This document shows, in pieces, positions 1-8,688 of a stretch of 64,000 bases of DNA. This DNA comes from Mucilaginibacter_A sp964236465. Its GTDB lineage: Bacteria; Bacteroidota; Bacteroidia; Sphingobacteriales; Sphingobacteriaceae. The position numbers were made by a program, and so were the translations under genes. The stretch covers positions 55,047 through 119,046 of the forward strand of contig CAXSBZ010000007.1 in the NCBI GenBank assembly GCA_964236465.1. The letters run 5' to 3'. The stretch's first letter is position 1. Each line of letters starts with the position of its first letter. The notes under the pieces were generated by a model, which had not been told where the DNA came from, searched no databases, and worked only from the letters and a program-made list of their open reading frames with translations.

Positions 1-1041
1 AATGTTATCCTGTTGTATAAAGGTTTTGGGGTAATATCTATTGCTTTTTCTAATCTAACAAGGTCTGTTTTTATCAATATTTACAACTTTGTTTCTATGA
101 TGAAAGTGTTAAAGTTTGATCAAATTAAAATTGAATTCGATTTTCCATTCTTTAAAAAGTTTATCAAAATATTTTCTTTTACATCCATCTCACGGATTAT
201 AACAGGTTTATCCGGCAGCATTGATATGATTATGCTTGCCCGTTTTATACCTCCCGGTATGATCACCATTTATGAAATTAATAAACGCCCGATTAACATG
301 ACTTCGGGTTTGATCGGCCGACATTCTGTAGCATTAATGCCTTTAATTTCGCATGGCAAAGGCATAGGTGATGACGAAAGCGTTGTTAAGTTTATTGGTA
401 GTCAGTTCAAAATTTATTCGTACGCCGTTTTATTTGCGGCATTGATGTTCTGGCTAACTTATCGAAACTTAATTTCTGCCTGGACAGGTAGTTCAAAATT
501 TGCCGGAGATACTATTTTATATTTTCTGATTGCCAACTTTTTTCTCGGTTTGATTGGCTATTTTATGTCCAACATGTGTTATGCTTTAGGAGACATCAAA
601 ATGAACAGCTTAATTAACATGGTAAAAGGCGCATTGCTGGGTGTAACCATGTATTTTGTTGCTCAAAAATATGGTATCATTGGTACCCTATGTGTCTTTC
701 TGTTTATTGGTTCGTTTACAGATATTTTTTATTTCTCATACCGGCTTTTCAAACTTGGGTTTTTAAAAACAGCAGTCATTAAACATATTTTTGGTATCTG
801 GACGATCATTGTTCCACTAAGTCTGCTAGCAGGCTGGGGTTGTAACTTATTAACGAGCCATATTTTTGCCTCAAATGTGTACTTGTTAAAGTTGTTGGTT
901 AGTGGCTCCATTTTTACAATTTTCTTTGCAGTAGTTGTATTAATGTTTGATAAGGAAATGCGAAATACTGTTAAAGATTTAAAAGATAAATTTTTAACAA
1001 GTCCTTTTTATAAGATGAAAAGAACTGAATCTGTTGTTTAA
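1..1041 (+). CDS. Wzx-type polysaccharide flippase, 3' part only
   Basis: Inner-membrane translocase of the MATE/Wzx (PST) type, expected to flip lipid-linked polysaccharide repeat units across the membrane. The visible product is a series of hydrophobic segments with short polar loops, including a region with the residues ARFIPPGMITIYEINKRP followed by helices and a basic C-terminus. The frame is open to the first base with no stop, and about 347 codons are present where family members usually have 430-500, so the gene very probably begins upstream of the window. An in-frame TTG at 13 exists but need not be the start. It heads a run of co-directional glycosyltransferase genes, which supports the role. 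A TAAAAACAGCA motif copy lies at 764-774 on the minus strand. Flippase versus another MATE-fold exporter is inferred from fold and context. Confidence 0.8.
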   Translation, partial: NVILLYKGFGVISIAFSNLTRSVFINIYNFVSMMKVLKFDQIKIEFDFPFFKKFIKIFSFTSISRIITGLSGSIDMIMLARFIPPGMITIYEINKRPINMTSGLIGRHSVALMPLISHGKGIGDDESVVKFIGSQFKIYSYAVLFAALMFWLTYRNLISAWTGSSKFAGDTILYFLIANFFLGLIGYFMSNMCYALGDIKMNSLINMVKGALLGVTMYFVAQKYGIIGTLCVFLFIGSFTDIFYFSYRLFKLGFLKTAVIKHIFGIWTIIVPLSLLAGWGCNLLTSHIFASNVYLLKLLVSGSIFTIFFAVVVLMFDKEMRNTVKDLKDKFLTSPFYKMKRTESVV

Positions 1042-1073
1042 CAAATCTAATAAGTAGTATCAATTAGCTGAAT

Positions 1074-1883
1074 ATGCCAAAACTGGTTTTATTACTTCGC
1101 ATCAAAGACGGAATTTTTTTTGTTCAGGAATGGCTGGATAATATAGAAAAATTGGTTGACGAGATTGTGGTAGTGGATAATGGTTCTACTGATGGTACTT
1201 TTGAATTGTTGCAAGCACATCCAAAAGTTGTTGATCTTGTTCGGACAAAAGGTTTTAATGAAGGCCGCGATAAAAACTTGGTTTATGCCATGGCCAGAAA
1301 ACGAAAACCGGACTGGTGCCTTTGGATTGATGTTGATGAAATATTTGAACCGGAACTGACCAGGGCAGATTTTGACCGGTTGATGATGCGGAAAGCCGTT
1401 AATAAGTACCGTTTCAGGAGGTTCCATTTTATTGATCGTGAACATTTTGCAGGTTCGCTTGCCCGGTTACAATATTCTGCCGGGCATGACCGGGTATTGT
1501 GGCGCGAATCTCCAACAGGATATTTTGAAGATTTCATTATTGATTCGCCGATGGTGAAGGGCATAAGTGGTATTCAGATCAATACCAATTTCAGGATCAA
1601 ACACTTGGGTTATATCAATAAAGCCATTGTTGATCGGAAAGCAGATATTTATCGTGCCATCATCCCGGAAAAGGAAGAAACGTTTCAGGAAATGTATTTG
1701 CAAAACGAAAAAAAGATAAAATGGGTTGATAAAAGAAGTAGTTTGGAAGTACGCAGACTAAACTGGTATTTATCTTATCTCCGGTTAAAAACGTTACCGT
1801 CAAGATTATTTAACAAGGTTTTTGGTATGATAAAAACAGCATTCAACAAAAACAGTCAGCATCAATCATTACAAGCACGATGA
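1074..1883 (+). CDS. Glycosyltransferase family 2
   Basis: Predicted cytoplasmic GT-A sugar transferase acting in surface polysaccharide assembly. The nucleotide-binding motif VDNGSTDGT sits at residues 34-42 and a metal-binding DVD in WIDVDEIFE at residues 84-92, both classic for GT2 enzymes. The 269-aa length is normal for the minimal catalytic domain, followed by a basic C-terminal tail. The stop codon overlaps the next ATG by four bases (ATGA), so it is co-translated with the polymerase/ligase-like gene. Donor and acceptor sugars cannot be read from the sequence. Two dispersed motif copies lie inside it on the minus strand (1730-1740 and 1831-1841), within 110 bp of each other. Confidence 0.88.
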   Translation: MPKLVLLLRIKDGIFFVQEWLDNIEKLVDEIVVVDNGSTDGTFELLQAHPKVVDLVRTKGFNEGRDKNLVYAMARKRKPDWCLWIDVDEIFEPELTRADFDRLMMRKAVNKYRFRRFHFIDREHFAGSLARLQYSAGHDRVLWRESPTGYFEDFIIDSPMVKGISGIQINTNFRIKHLGYINKAIVDRKADIYRAIIPEKEETFQEMYLQNEKKIKWVDKRSSLEVRRLNWYLSYLRLKTLPSRLFNKVFGMIKTAFNKNSQHQSLQAR

Positions 1884-3214
1884 ACACAGTTATCAAAATA
1901 TTTAATTATAGGTTCACTGTAAAAGAATTTTTGATCCTGTTTTTTGGGTATTTGTTTATGGAGCAAATATTTTCTTGGTTGTTTGCACCCACTTCTGCCA
2001 TCATTCAGCCTTATCAAAAAGCTTTTGGTTTTGTGGTTTATGCTTATATGCTCGTCAACATCAAGCAGTATAAGCCTAATGAACAGCTGTTTATGGGCAT
2101 ATTTGCGTTGATCTTGCTCCGGTTGGTATTAGAATCTTTATACGTTTACAATACATTTTTCCAGCAGCTCACCATGTATTACGTGCTTTTCCCGGCCGTA
2201 TATGCGCTTTTCATCAAAAACCTATGCCGCACTTATGATTTTGATTTGCTGGAGTTTATGGCAAAATTTTATTTATACACCTATATTATTTTTATGGCTA
2301 TTTATGGCCGCGGCTTTTCCTTTAGTTTAGAAGGTTTGGACCTGGAAGATTTAGGCGTGTTTTCCGGTGATGGCCGCATCATCCATGCCACTTCTATTTT
2401 TATGATGGTGCTGCCTTTTATATGGTATCTTAACAAATTTATCAAAACGAAAAAAGGGAAAGATATTATCCCGTTAGCCTTTTGCTTTGTAGTCATTCTA
2501 ATCCATCAGCACCGCTCAGTTTGGAGCAGTGCTATTGTGGCGATGTTTATTTATCTGGGCATCAGTATGCGGGTAAATAAAGAAAGCATCCCACGGATCT
2601 GGGGTTTGGCGGTGGGCGGTGTAATTGCGTTATTTTTCACTTATTTCTTCGTATCAACCTTGTTCCCGGAACTAACGGATTTTATGGGAGAACGTTTTAG
2701 TGAGATTTTCGATCCCAATCAGCAGGAAAGCACAGGGCGTTTTCGCATCGAACAGCGGGAAGTTTACGGAGCTTTGTTTTTGGAGCGGCCTTTTTTCGGC
2801 TGGACATTTGAAGGTTTTGAAATGCCAAATCCAATGGTTGATTGGTGGCCCGAAAAAACCGGCCAACATTTTCACGAAGGCTTTATGGAAATTCTTTTTT
2901 ATCATGGCATCGTTGGTTTGTTGTTCAAATATTCATTCCTGTTTTACCTGGCCTTTCGCGCATTCAGCAAAAAATTATCTGAAGAAACCATTATTTTAAT
3001 TTCGTTTTGCCTTTCCGGTTTGTTGTTTTCTTTGAGTTATGTGCCGCAAACTGTTTTCTGGGGCCACGTAGGTTTATGTTTGTATTATCTGGAAAAAGAT
3101 GATTTGAAACAGGAACAGCCAGAAGAAGAATCAGAACAAGAACAAAAAGTTGAAACTTTGCCAAAGCAAATTTTTAAAGGCAGAAAAGTTTTAGAACTGG
3201 ATGCCCATCAATAA
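1880..3214 (+). CDS. O-antigen ligase/polymerase-like membrane protein
   Basis: Multi-spanning protein of about 444 residues with roughly ten hydrophobic segments, resembling Wzy polymerases and WaaL ligases. A large periplasmic-type loop around residues 260-340 carries GRFRIEQRE and then HFHEG (about 330-334), the pattern seen in the Wzy_C/O-antigen-ligase family. An HQHRS motif at about 209-213 follows a membrane segment. The tail after residue 410 is strongly acidic and Glu/Gln rich. It starts within the stop codon of the preceding glycosyltransferase. Polymerase and ligase cannot be told apart by sequence; with a flippase next door, repeat-unit polymerisation is the simpler reading. Confidence 0.8.
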   Translation: MNTVIKIFNYRFTVKEFLILFFGYLFMEQIFSWLFAPTSAIIQPYQKAFGFVVYAYMLVNIKQYKPNEQLFMGIFALILLRLVLESLYVYNTFFQQLTMYYVLFPAVYALFIKNLCRTYDFDLLEFMAKFYLYTYIIFMAIYGRGFSFSLEGLDLEDLGVFSGDGRIIHATSIFMMVLPFIWYLNKFIKTKKGKDIIPLAFCFVVILIHQHRSVWSSAIVAMFIYLGISMRVNKESIPRIWGLAVGGVIALFFTYFFVSTLFPELTDFMGERFSEIFDPNQQESTGRFRIEQREVYGALFLERPFFGWTFEGFEMPNPMVDWWPEKTGQHFHEGFMEILFYHGIVGLLFKYSFLFYLAFRAFSKKLSEETIILISFCLSGLLFSLSYVPQTVFWGHVGLCLYYLEKDDLKQEQPEEESEQEQKVETLPKQIFKGRKVLELDAHQ

Positions 3215-3223
3215 AGATTTTGT

Positions 3224-4282
3224 ATGAACTATATATGTACCTGGCTTTGTGCGGATAAAAAAGGCGAAGAAAGCGTGTTTTTTCAAACTGGCGAACTTTC
3301 ATCTTCCCAAAAACATCAGAATATTTATTGGCGTTGTATCCTGTTATTTTACATTACCAGCAAGCGTTTTAATCAGCAGGAAAAGCATTTGCTGTTTACC
3401 AACGTCCAGCAGTTGCCCTTTGTAGATGGAAAGTCTGTAGAAAATATATTGCATGATTTGGATGTAGAAGTTATCCATACTGATTTCAAATACAAAACGC
3501 CGGGCAATTATTTCGGCTCATTCCAAAATCAATTTTACGAATTTTCTATCTTAGAACATATAGCGCAAAATGATCAGAACTTGCAGGATAACTATTTAAT
3601 CGTTGATTCTGATTGCATTTTTATCAAGCCGGTTCAGCGGTTATTTGAAGCAGCAACACCGCAAGGTTTTATCTCATTTGAAGATCCGGTGAAGCCTAAT
3701 TATGTCATTAACGGATTAAGCAGGAACGATTTAAAAACCATTTATCAAGAGCTGCTCGGAACCGAAATAACAGAAATCCCTTCCTATCATTTAGGCGAGT
3801 TTTTGCTTTGCAGCGTCAAAAATATTCAAAAAATTTATGCTGATTTTCAGGAACTTTGGCCGCAATTGCTCGAAAGAAACGAAAAAGGCCAGATGAAATT
3901 TAATGAAGAAGCGCATACATTAAGCTATCTGTATTTCAAAAACGGATTTCGGGCAAGTACCGATGCTTCTTTTATGAGGAGAATTTGGACGAACCCGGTC
4001 TTTTATCGCGAAGTAAGAAAATCTGATACAGAACTGATTTTATGGCATTTGCCTGCCGAAAAAATATTTGGTATCCATACTTTGTACAACTTATTTTTTA
4101 ATAAACTGCGCAATTATGGTTTCGATATTTCCAATCAGGATTTTATTAGTATTGTAGAAAAAGCAGTCAATGTTCCGCGTTTACCTTTCAGGATGCGGTT
4201 GAAATATTATGCCGTCAGCTATTTTAAAGCTTTGAAAAAAAGGTTTAAAAAGTTGCCGCTTGTCAAAAAAATTTCTAAATAA
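3224..4282 (+). CDS. Putative glycosyltransferase of uncertain family
   Basis: A 352-aa protein without a classical GT2 start. Around residues 124-135 it has NYLIVDSDCIFIKP: a hydrophobic strand ending in D-S-D, the form of a metal-binding DxD in GT-A enzymes. Downstream are FNEEAHTLSYLY and HLPAEKIFG, reminiscent of the acceptor side of galactosyltransferase-like folds. The C-terminus is very basic (a Lys/Arg-rich final 40 residues), suggesting membrane association. It lies 9 bp after the polymerase/ligase gene and 18 bp before another glycosyltransferase. A TGCTTCTTTTA motif copy lies at 3964-3974. Sugar transfer is inferred; family assignment needs profile comparison. Confidence 0.6.
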   Translation: MNYICTWLCADKKGEESVFFQTGELSSSQKHQNIYWRCILLFYITSKRFNQQEKHLLFTNVQQLPFVDGKSVENILHDLDVEVIHTDFKYKTPGNYFGSFQNQFYEFSILEHIAQNDQNLQDNYLIVDSDCIFIKPVQRLFEAATPQGFISFEDPVKPNYVINGLSRNDLKTIYQELLGTEITEIPSYHLGEFLLCSVKNIQKIYADFQELWPQLLERNEKGQMKFNEEAHTLSYLYFKNGFRASTDASFMRRIWTNPVFYREVRKSDTELILWHLPAEKIFGIHTLYNLFFNKLRNYGFDISNQDFISIVEKAVNVPRLPFRMRLKYYAVSYFKALKKRFKKLPLVKKISK

Positions 4283-4300
4283 AGCATCATCAACCAAAAT

Positions 4301-5155
4301 ATGACGATTGCCGTATTGCTTACTACTTTCAACCGAAAACAGAAAACGCTGGCCTGTTTGCAAAATCTATACAAACAACAATTGCCCGAAGATGTACAAT
4401 TGAAAGTTTTTTTAACAGACGATCATTCTGCGGATGGAACGGCTGATGCTGTAAAAACCGCGTTTCCGGAGGTAAATATTTATCATGGAAACGGTTCTTT
4501 ATTTTGGGCCGGAGGGATGCGCAATACTTGGCAAAAGGCTTTATCAACGGGAGCCGATTTTTATTTGTTGCTTAATGACGATACTTTACTGACAAACACT
4601 GCTGTTGCTGCTCTTTTAAATTGCAGTAATTATGTTAAAAGTAAAGGATCAAAACCGGCCGTTTGTGTTGGAAGCACAGCCGATGACGAAACCGGAAAAA
4701 TTTCTTACGGAGGCAGAAAATTGCATGATAAAAACAGTTGGGGCGAAGGTTCTTTTGTATTTTCTGAAACAGAATTTGTAAATTGTGATGTGGCAAATGC
4801 AAATATTTTGTTGGTTCCGGCAGAAATTGTAAAAGATTTGGGAATATTATCAACTGCTTTTACGCACGGCTTGGCAGATTATGATTATACTTTGAAAGCA
4901 AAAAAAGCAGGCCATGGTTTGGTTGTGGCACCCGGTTTTTTAGGAACTTGTATGGATGATCATGGCAACAATTGGAAATCAGCAAATACAAATTTGAAAG
5001 AGCGAATAGCCTATCTTAAAAGCCCAAAAGGATTGGCTTACTACGAATATTTAGGTTTTATAAAAGAGCATTTTCCAAAATCTTATCCGGCTGCTTTTGT
5101 AAAACTTTGGTTAAAAACATTGTTCCCTTTCATCTGGGACAAATTCAAAAAGTAA
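4301..5155 (+). CDS. Glycosyltransferase family 2, rhamnosyltransferase-like
   Basis: GT-A transferase of 284 residues. The N-terminus has the strand TIAVLLTTFNR, then TDDHSADGT as the nucleotide-sugar motif, GNGSLFWAGGMRNT, and a metal-binding LLNDDTLL at about residues 89-96. This order is typical of WbbL/rhamnosyltransferase-like GT2 proteins. A later HGLADYDYTLKAKKAGH matches the acceptor-binding ED/DYD region of the family. It sits in the cluster between an uncertain transferase and another GT, with only three bases before the next start. The donor sugar is unknown. No motif copy was found in it. Confidence 0.85.
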   Translation: MTIAVLLTTFNRKQKTLACLQNLYKQQLPEDVQLKVFLTDDHSADGTADAVKTAFPEVNIYHGNGSLFWAGGMRNTWQKALSTGADFYLLLNDDTLLTNTAVAALLNCSNYVKSKGSKPAVCVGSTADDETGKISYGGRKLHDKNSWGEGSFVFSETEFVNCDVANANILLVPAEIVKDLGILSTAFTHGLADYDYTLKAKKAGHGLVVAPGFLGTCMDDHGNNWKSANTNLKERIAYLKSPKGLAYYEYLGFIKEHFPKSYPAAFVKLWLKTLFPFIWDKFKK

Positions 5156-5158
5156 AGA

Positions 5159-6082
5159 ATGGAAAAAACAATTATAGGCGTTTTTTGCTACAAACGGGCT
5201 GCAAAGTTAAAGGCATCCATGGAAGCATTGCTGCAAAACCCGGAGTGTGCCAACCTGGATATTATTTTTTTTGCAGATGGTTACAAAGGTGAAAAAGACA
5301 AGCAAGGTGTATTGGAAACGCGCTCTTACATTGATTCGCTTACCAGATTCAGAAATGTTTACAAACATTATCGTGATAAAAATTTCAGTACAGGTCCCAA
5401 TTTTCATACTGGTTTAAGTTATCTTTCCAGTAATTATGACCGGTTTATTATTGTGGAAGATGATTTGGTTGTAACGCCAAATTATATCAAGTATTTGCTG
5501 GATGGTTTGGATTTTTACAAGAATGAAAAATCTGTTTTTTGTGTTACGGGTTTTGCTTTTCCACTAAAAATCGGAAGTTATCCTTACGATACAATTATTG
5601 CAAACCGGTTTTGTTCTTACGGTTGGGCAAGCTGGTCTGATCGGGTGAAACATGTAGTTTGGGACAAAGAAGGTTTGCAAAAAATAGTAAATACTTCACC
5701 AAATTTTAAAACCCGTTTGAACAAAGAAGGGATGGACTTGTACCGGATGGTTTTGAAAGAAATTGACGGAACAATTTCAACTTGGGACATACAAATGCAA
5801 GTTCATGTTTCCGAAAATCAATTTAAAGTTGTTTATCCAATTATTTCCAAAGGCACCAATATTGGATTTGATCAGGAATCTACCAACACATTCGGGATTG
5901 ATTATTTGCAAACGCCGCAGGACCCGGGAACAAAGCGGGAATTTAAATTTTGCCCTGCGGGTTTAATTGAGCCTTCCTTACAAAAGCAACTTAAAAGGCC
6001 TTATAGTTTACCCGTTTTAGCAAAAAGAAAAATCTTAAATGATCTGATTAAATTAGGATCAAAGTTTAAAAAAAGTAACTGA
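5159..6082 (+). CDS. Glycosyltransferase (GNT-I/HlpA-like GT-A)
   Basis: A 307-aa protein beginning with a strand ending in FCYKRA, then FFADGYKG and, at about residues 96-104, IIVEDDLVV, the E-D-D metal site typical of GT-A proteins related to N-acetylglucosaminyltransferase I and bacterial HlpA-like transferases. FCSYGWASWSDR is the aromatic acceptor region conserved in that group, with the catalytic-type Trp-Asp further on. Start at 5159 follows the previous stop by 3 bp, so translation is coupled. It closes the first co-directional block; a convergent pair of motif repeats follows at 6090-6164. Confidence 0.75.
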   Translation: MEKTIIGVFCYKRAAKLKASMEALLQNPECANLDIIFFADGYKGEKDKQGVLETRSYIDSLTRFRNVYKHYRDKNFSTGPNFHTGLSYLSSNYDRFIIVEDDLVVTPNYIKYLLDGLDFYKNEKSVFCVTGFAFPLKIGSYPYDTIIANRFCSYGWASWSDRVKHVVWDKEGLQKIVNTSPNFKTRLNKEGMDLYRMVLKEIDGTISTWDIQMQVHVSENQFKVVYPIISKGTNIGFDQESTNTFGIDYLQTPQDPGTKREFKFCPAGLIEPSLQKQLKRPYSLPVLAKRKILNDLIKLGSKFKKSN

Positions 6083-6089
6083 AATTGAA

Positions 6090-6164
6090 TGCTTCTTTTA
6101 TCATACAAAAATTTGGTTTGAATTGATTTTTTGTGATCTTGAAATTATACCTATAAAAGAAGCA
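6090..6164. repeat. Convergent pair of dispersed motif copies
   Basis: TGCTTCTTTTA at 6090-6100 faces TAAAAGAAGCA at 6154-6164. The arms extend to a perfect 15-bp inverted repeat (GAATGCTTCTTTTAT against its complement). The left copy has the A-rich second half (CAAAAATTTGG). The pair is the only structure in this 114-bp gap and may also act as a weak transcript end between two polysaccharide genes. Confidence 0.85.
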
Positions 6165-6196
6165 TTCATCATAAACAATACTACAATCAACCTAAT

Positions 6197-7465
6197 ATGA
6201 AAAAAGCTACAGTAATCGGTTCCGGTGTTTCGGGATTGAGCATTGCCAGAATGTTATCTGATAATTATGAAGTACAAATTTTAGAAAGATCAGACAAAAC
6301 CGGTGGTTTAATTAAATGTGACCGGATTGATGGCAATCTTTTTCATAGAGTTGGCGGCCATGTTTTCAATAGTAAAGATCAAACTGTGCTGGATTGGTTT
6401 TGGCAACATTTTGACCGCGATCAGGAGTTTTTGAAAGCAACCCGAAATGCTAAAATTTTGCTTGGCGGAAAGCTGATCGGTTATCCGCTTGAAAACTATC
6501 TGCACCAACTACCGGAACATGAAACACGTGCAATTGTGGATGAGTTGATCCAAATGCTGATCAATGAAAAAGATAAAACAGAGAAGTATGACAACTTTAA
6601 GGATTTCCTGATCGGCAATTTTGGAGAAAACTTGTACCGGATTTATTTTGGCCCGTATAATTCTAAAATCTGGCATACAGATATTAGTAAAGTACCGCTT
6701 GAATGGTTGGATGGCAAGTTGCCAATGCCGCAAATTAAAGAAGTTATCATCAGTAATATTGTAAAAAAAGAAGAAAGCACAATGGTACATGCTTCTTTTT
6801 ATTATCCAAAAAGAGATGGTTCGCAGTTTATTGTAAACCGGCTTTCCGAACATCAAAACATCAAATTATCTTATACGGTTTCAAGTATTTCTACCGCTGA
6901 AAACGGTTTGTTATCTATCAACAATGGTAACATTTTAACGGATATAATTGTTTATTGCGGAGATGTAAGGCAGCTCCATAATATCATACATATTGAAGAT
7001 GCCGAGTTAAAAAATACACTCGAAAGTGTTGCTGATCTTCCTTCCAACGGTACTTCAAATGTATTGTGCGAAACAGATGATAATGATATTTCCTGGTTGT
7101 ATCTGCCTGAGGATCAATTTAAAGCGCATCGTATTATTTATACAGGTAATTTTAGTAATACCAACAATGAAGGTAGCAGCAGGAAAACTTGTGTGGTAGA
7201 ATTTTCGGGAAAGCAGGATCAGGAAACAATGCTGGAAGAGTTGCAAAAGTTGCCCGGAAACTTGAAGCCTTTAGCCTTTAATTATGAACCAAATTCGTAC
7301 ATTATCCAACATAAAGAAACCAGAAGTAAAATCACAAATTTGAAAGGGCAACTTGCTAAATATAATATTTACTTGTTAGGCCGGTTTGCCGAATGGGAAT
7401 ATTACAATATGGATAAAGCAATAGAATCAGCAATGGAATTGAACCGAAACCTGATCAAACTTTAA
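6197..7465 (+). CDS. UDP-galactopyranose-mutase-like flavoprotein
   Basis: FAD-dependent NAD(P)-binding Rossmann protein of 422 residues. The dinucleotide-binding GSGVSG is at residues 8-13, followed by an acidic strand end (ILERSDKTGG). FHRVGGHVF and YFGPYNSKIWHTD resemble the substrate and flavin contact regions of UDP-galactopyranose mutases and related amine-oxidase-fold proteins. In a surface-polysaccharide cluster this suggests formation of a furanose sugar nucleotide, but the family also includes desaturases and protoporphyrinogen-oxidase-like enzymes, so the substrate is not established. A near-copy of the dispersed motif with one extra T lies at 6790-6801. Confidence 0.72.
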   Translation: MKKATVIGSGVSGLSIARMLSDNYEVQILERSDKTGGLIKCDRIDGNLFHRVGGHVFNSKDQTVLDWFWQHFDRDQEFLKATRNAKILLGGKLIGYPLENYLHQLPEHETRAIVDELIQMLINEKDKTEKYDNFKDFLIGNFGENLYRIYFGPYNSKIWHTDISKVPLEWLDGKLPMPQIKEVIISNIVKKEESTMVHASFYYPKRDGSQFIVNRLSEHQNIKLSYTVSSISTAENGLLSINNGNILTDIIVYCGDVRQLHNIIHIEDAELKNTLESVADLPSNGTSNVLCETDDNDISWLYLPEDQFKAHRIIYTGNFSNTNNEGSSRKTCVVEFSGKQDQETMLEELQKLPGNLKPLAFNYEPNSYIIQHKETRSKITNLKGQLAKYNIYLLGRFAEWEYYNMDKAIESAMELNRNLIKL

Positions 7466-7470
7466 TTCAA

Positions 7471-8628
7471 TTGATATTGAAAGTTTTAGTAATTCATACC
7501 AGTTATAAGTATAAGGGAGGCGAAGATACCGTTGTAGCAGAAGAAATTAAATTGCTGCAAAATGCTGGTGTACAAGTAGAATTGCTGGAGTTTAATAATT
7601 ATGAAAACGCGTTACTGAAACTTTTACAATTACCATTCAATCTTCAATCTTATTTTACAACAAAAAAAAAGTTAGCAGATTTTGAGCCTGACATTGTTCA
7701 CATTCACAACTTACATTTTGGTGGGTCTGCATCTATAATTTATGCCATTAAAAGAAGCAAAATCCCGTTTGTAAATACGTTGCATAATTTTAGGCTCTTG
7801 TGTCCTTCAGGAATTCTTTTTCATAACGGACAAATTTTTTTAGATTCTTTACATCAAAATTTTCCATGGAAAGCAGTGTGTCTCGGTGTTTATAAAGGTT
7901 CCAAGCTAATTACATTTTGGCTGAGCTTATCTTTGTATATTCATAATAAATTGGGTACTTGGAAAAATTGTAATCAGTATATTGTTTTGAGTGAACATGC
8001 CAGACAATTATTCTTAAATTCTAAATTAGACTTAGCTGTAAATCAATTAATCATTAAACCAAATTTTTGTTCTGTTCCAACATTGCCGATGCAAAGAAGA
8101 GAAACAAGTTTTCTATATGTTGGCAGGCTTTCTGAAGAAAAAGGGTTAATGCTTCTTTTATCAGTCTTTTCTTCTTGTCGGCACAAAATTAAAATTGCCG
8201 GAGATGGCCCGCTAAAAGATGAAGTGATTCGATGCAGCACTCAATATCCAAACATAGAATTTTTAGGTATTTTAAATAAAACAGAAGTGTTTACTTTATT
8301 GCAAAGTTGTACGGCACTTGTGTTTCCTTCTATCTGGTTTGAAGGGATGCCTTTAACAATTATCGAAGCTTTTGCCTGTGGTACGCCGGTCATTTCTTCC
8401 AAGTTAGGTGCTATGGAAACGATGATTGTATCAGGTTATAATGGATTGCATTTTGAAGCCCGGAATGAATCAGATTTTAAAAAGCAATTGGATAACTGGA
8501 GTAATTTAAATGAAGAGCAAAAAGAACAATATTGCTTAAATGCTTATCAAACTTATCTAAATTATTACACTGCCGAGCAAAATACACACCAACTATTAAA
8601 TATTTATAATAATATTTTAAACAAATAA
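7471..8628 (+). CDS. Glycosyltransferase family 4
   Basis: GT-B retaining glycosyltransferase of 385 aa. The N-terminal domain carries the glycine-rich YKYKGGEDTV and HIHNLHFGG, and the C-terminal domain has FLYVGRLSEEKG, then KIAGDGPLKDEV and FPSIWFEGMPLTIIEAFACGTPVI, the E-x7-E nucleotide-sugar motif of GT4. The start is unusual: the frame opens with TTG at 7471, and a second TTG at 7477 would give the more typical MKVLVIHTS beginning; no ATG fits. Two motif copies are inside: 7749-7759 (minus) and 8150-8160 (plus), the latter encoding Met-Leu-Leu-Leu. Confidence 0.88.
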   Translation: MILKVLVIHTSYKYKGGEDTVVAEEIKLLQNAGVQVELLEFNNYENALLKLLQLPFNLQSYFTTKKKLADFEPDIVHIHNLHFGGSASIIYAIKRSKIPFVNTLHNFRLLCPSGILFHNGQIFLDSLHQNFPWKAVCLGVYKGSKLITFWLSLSLYIHNKLGTWKNCNQYIVLSEHARQLFLNSKLDLAVNQLIIKPNFCSVPTLPMQRRETSFLYVGRLSEEKGLMLLLSVFSSCRHKIKIAGDGPLKDEVIRCSTQYPNIEFLGILNKTEVFTLLQSCTALVFPSIWFEGMPLTIIEAFACGTPVISSKLGAMETMIVSGYNGLHFEARNESDFKKQLDNWSNLNEEQKEQYCLNAYQTYLNYYTAEQNTHQLLNIYNNILNK

Positions 8629-8688
8629 AATGTTTATTTTTACTATCTTTAAAATATTTAATTTCAAAATATCAATTTATAATAACTG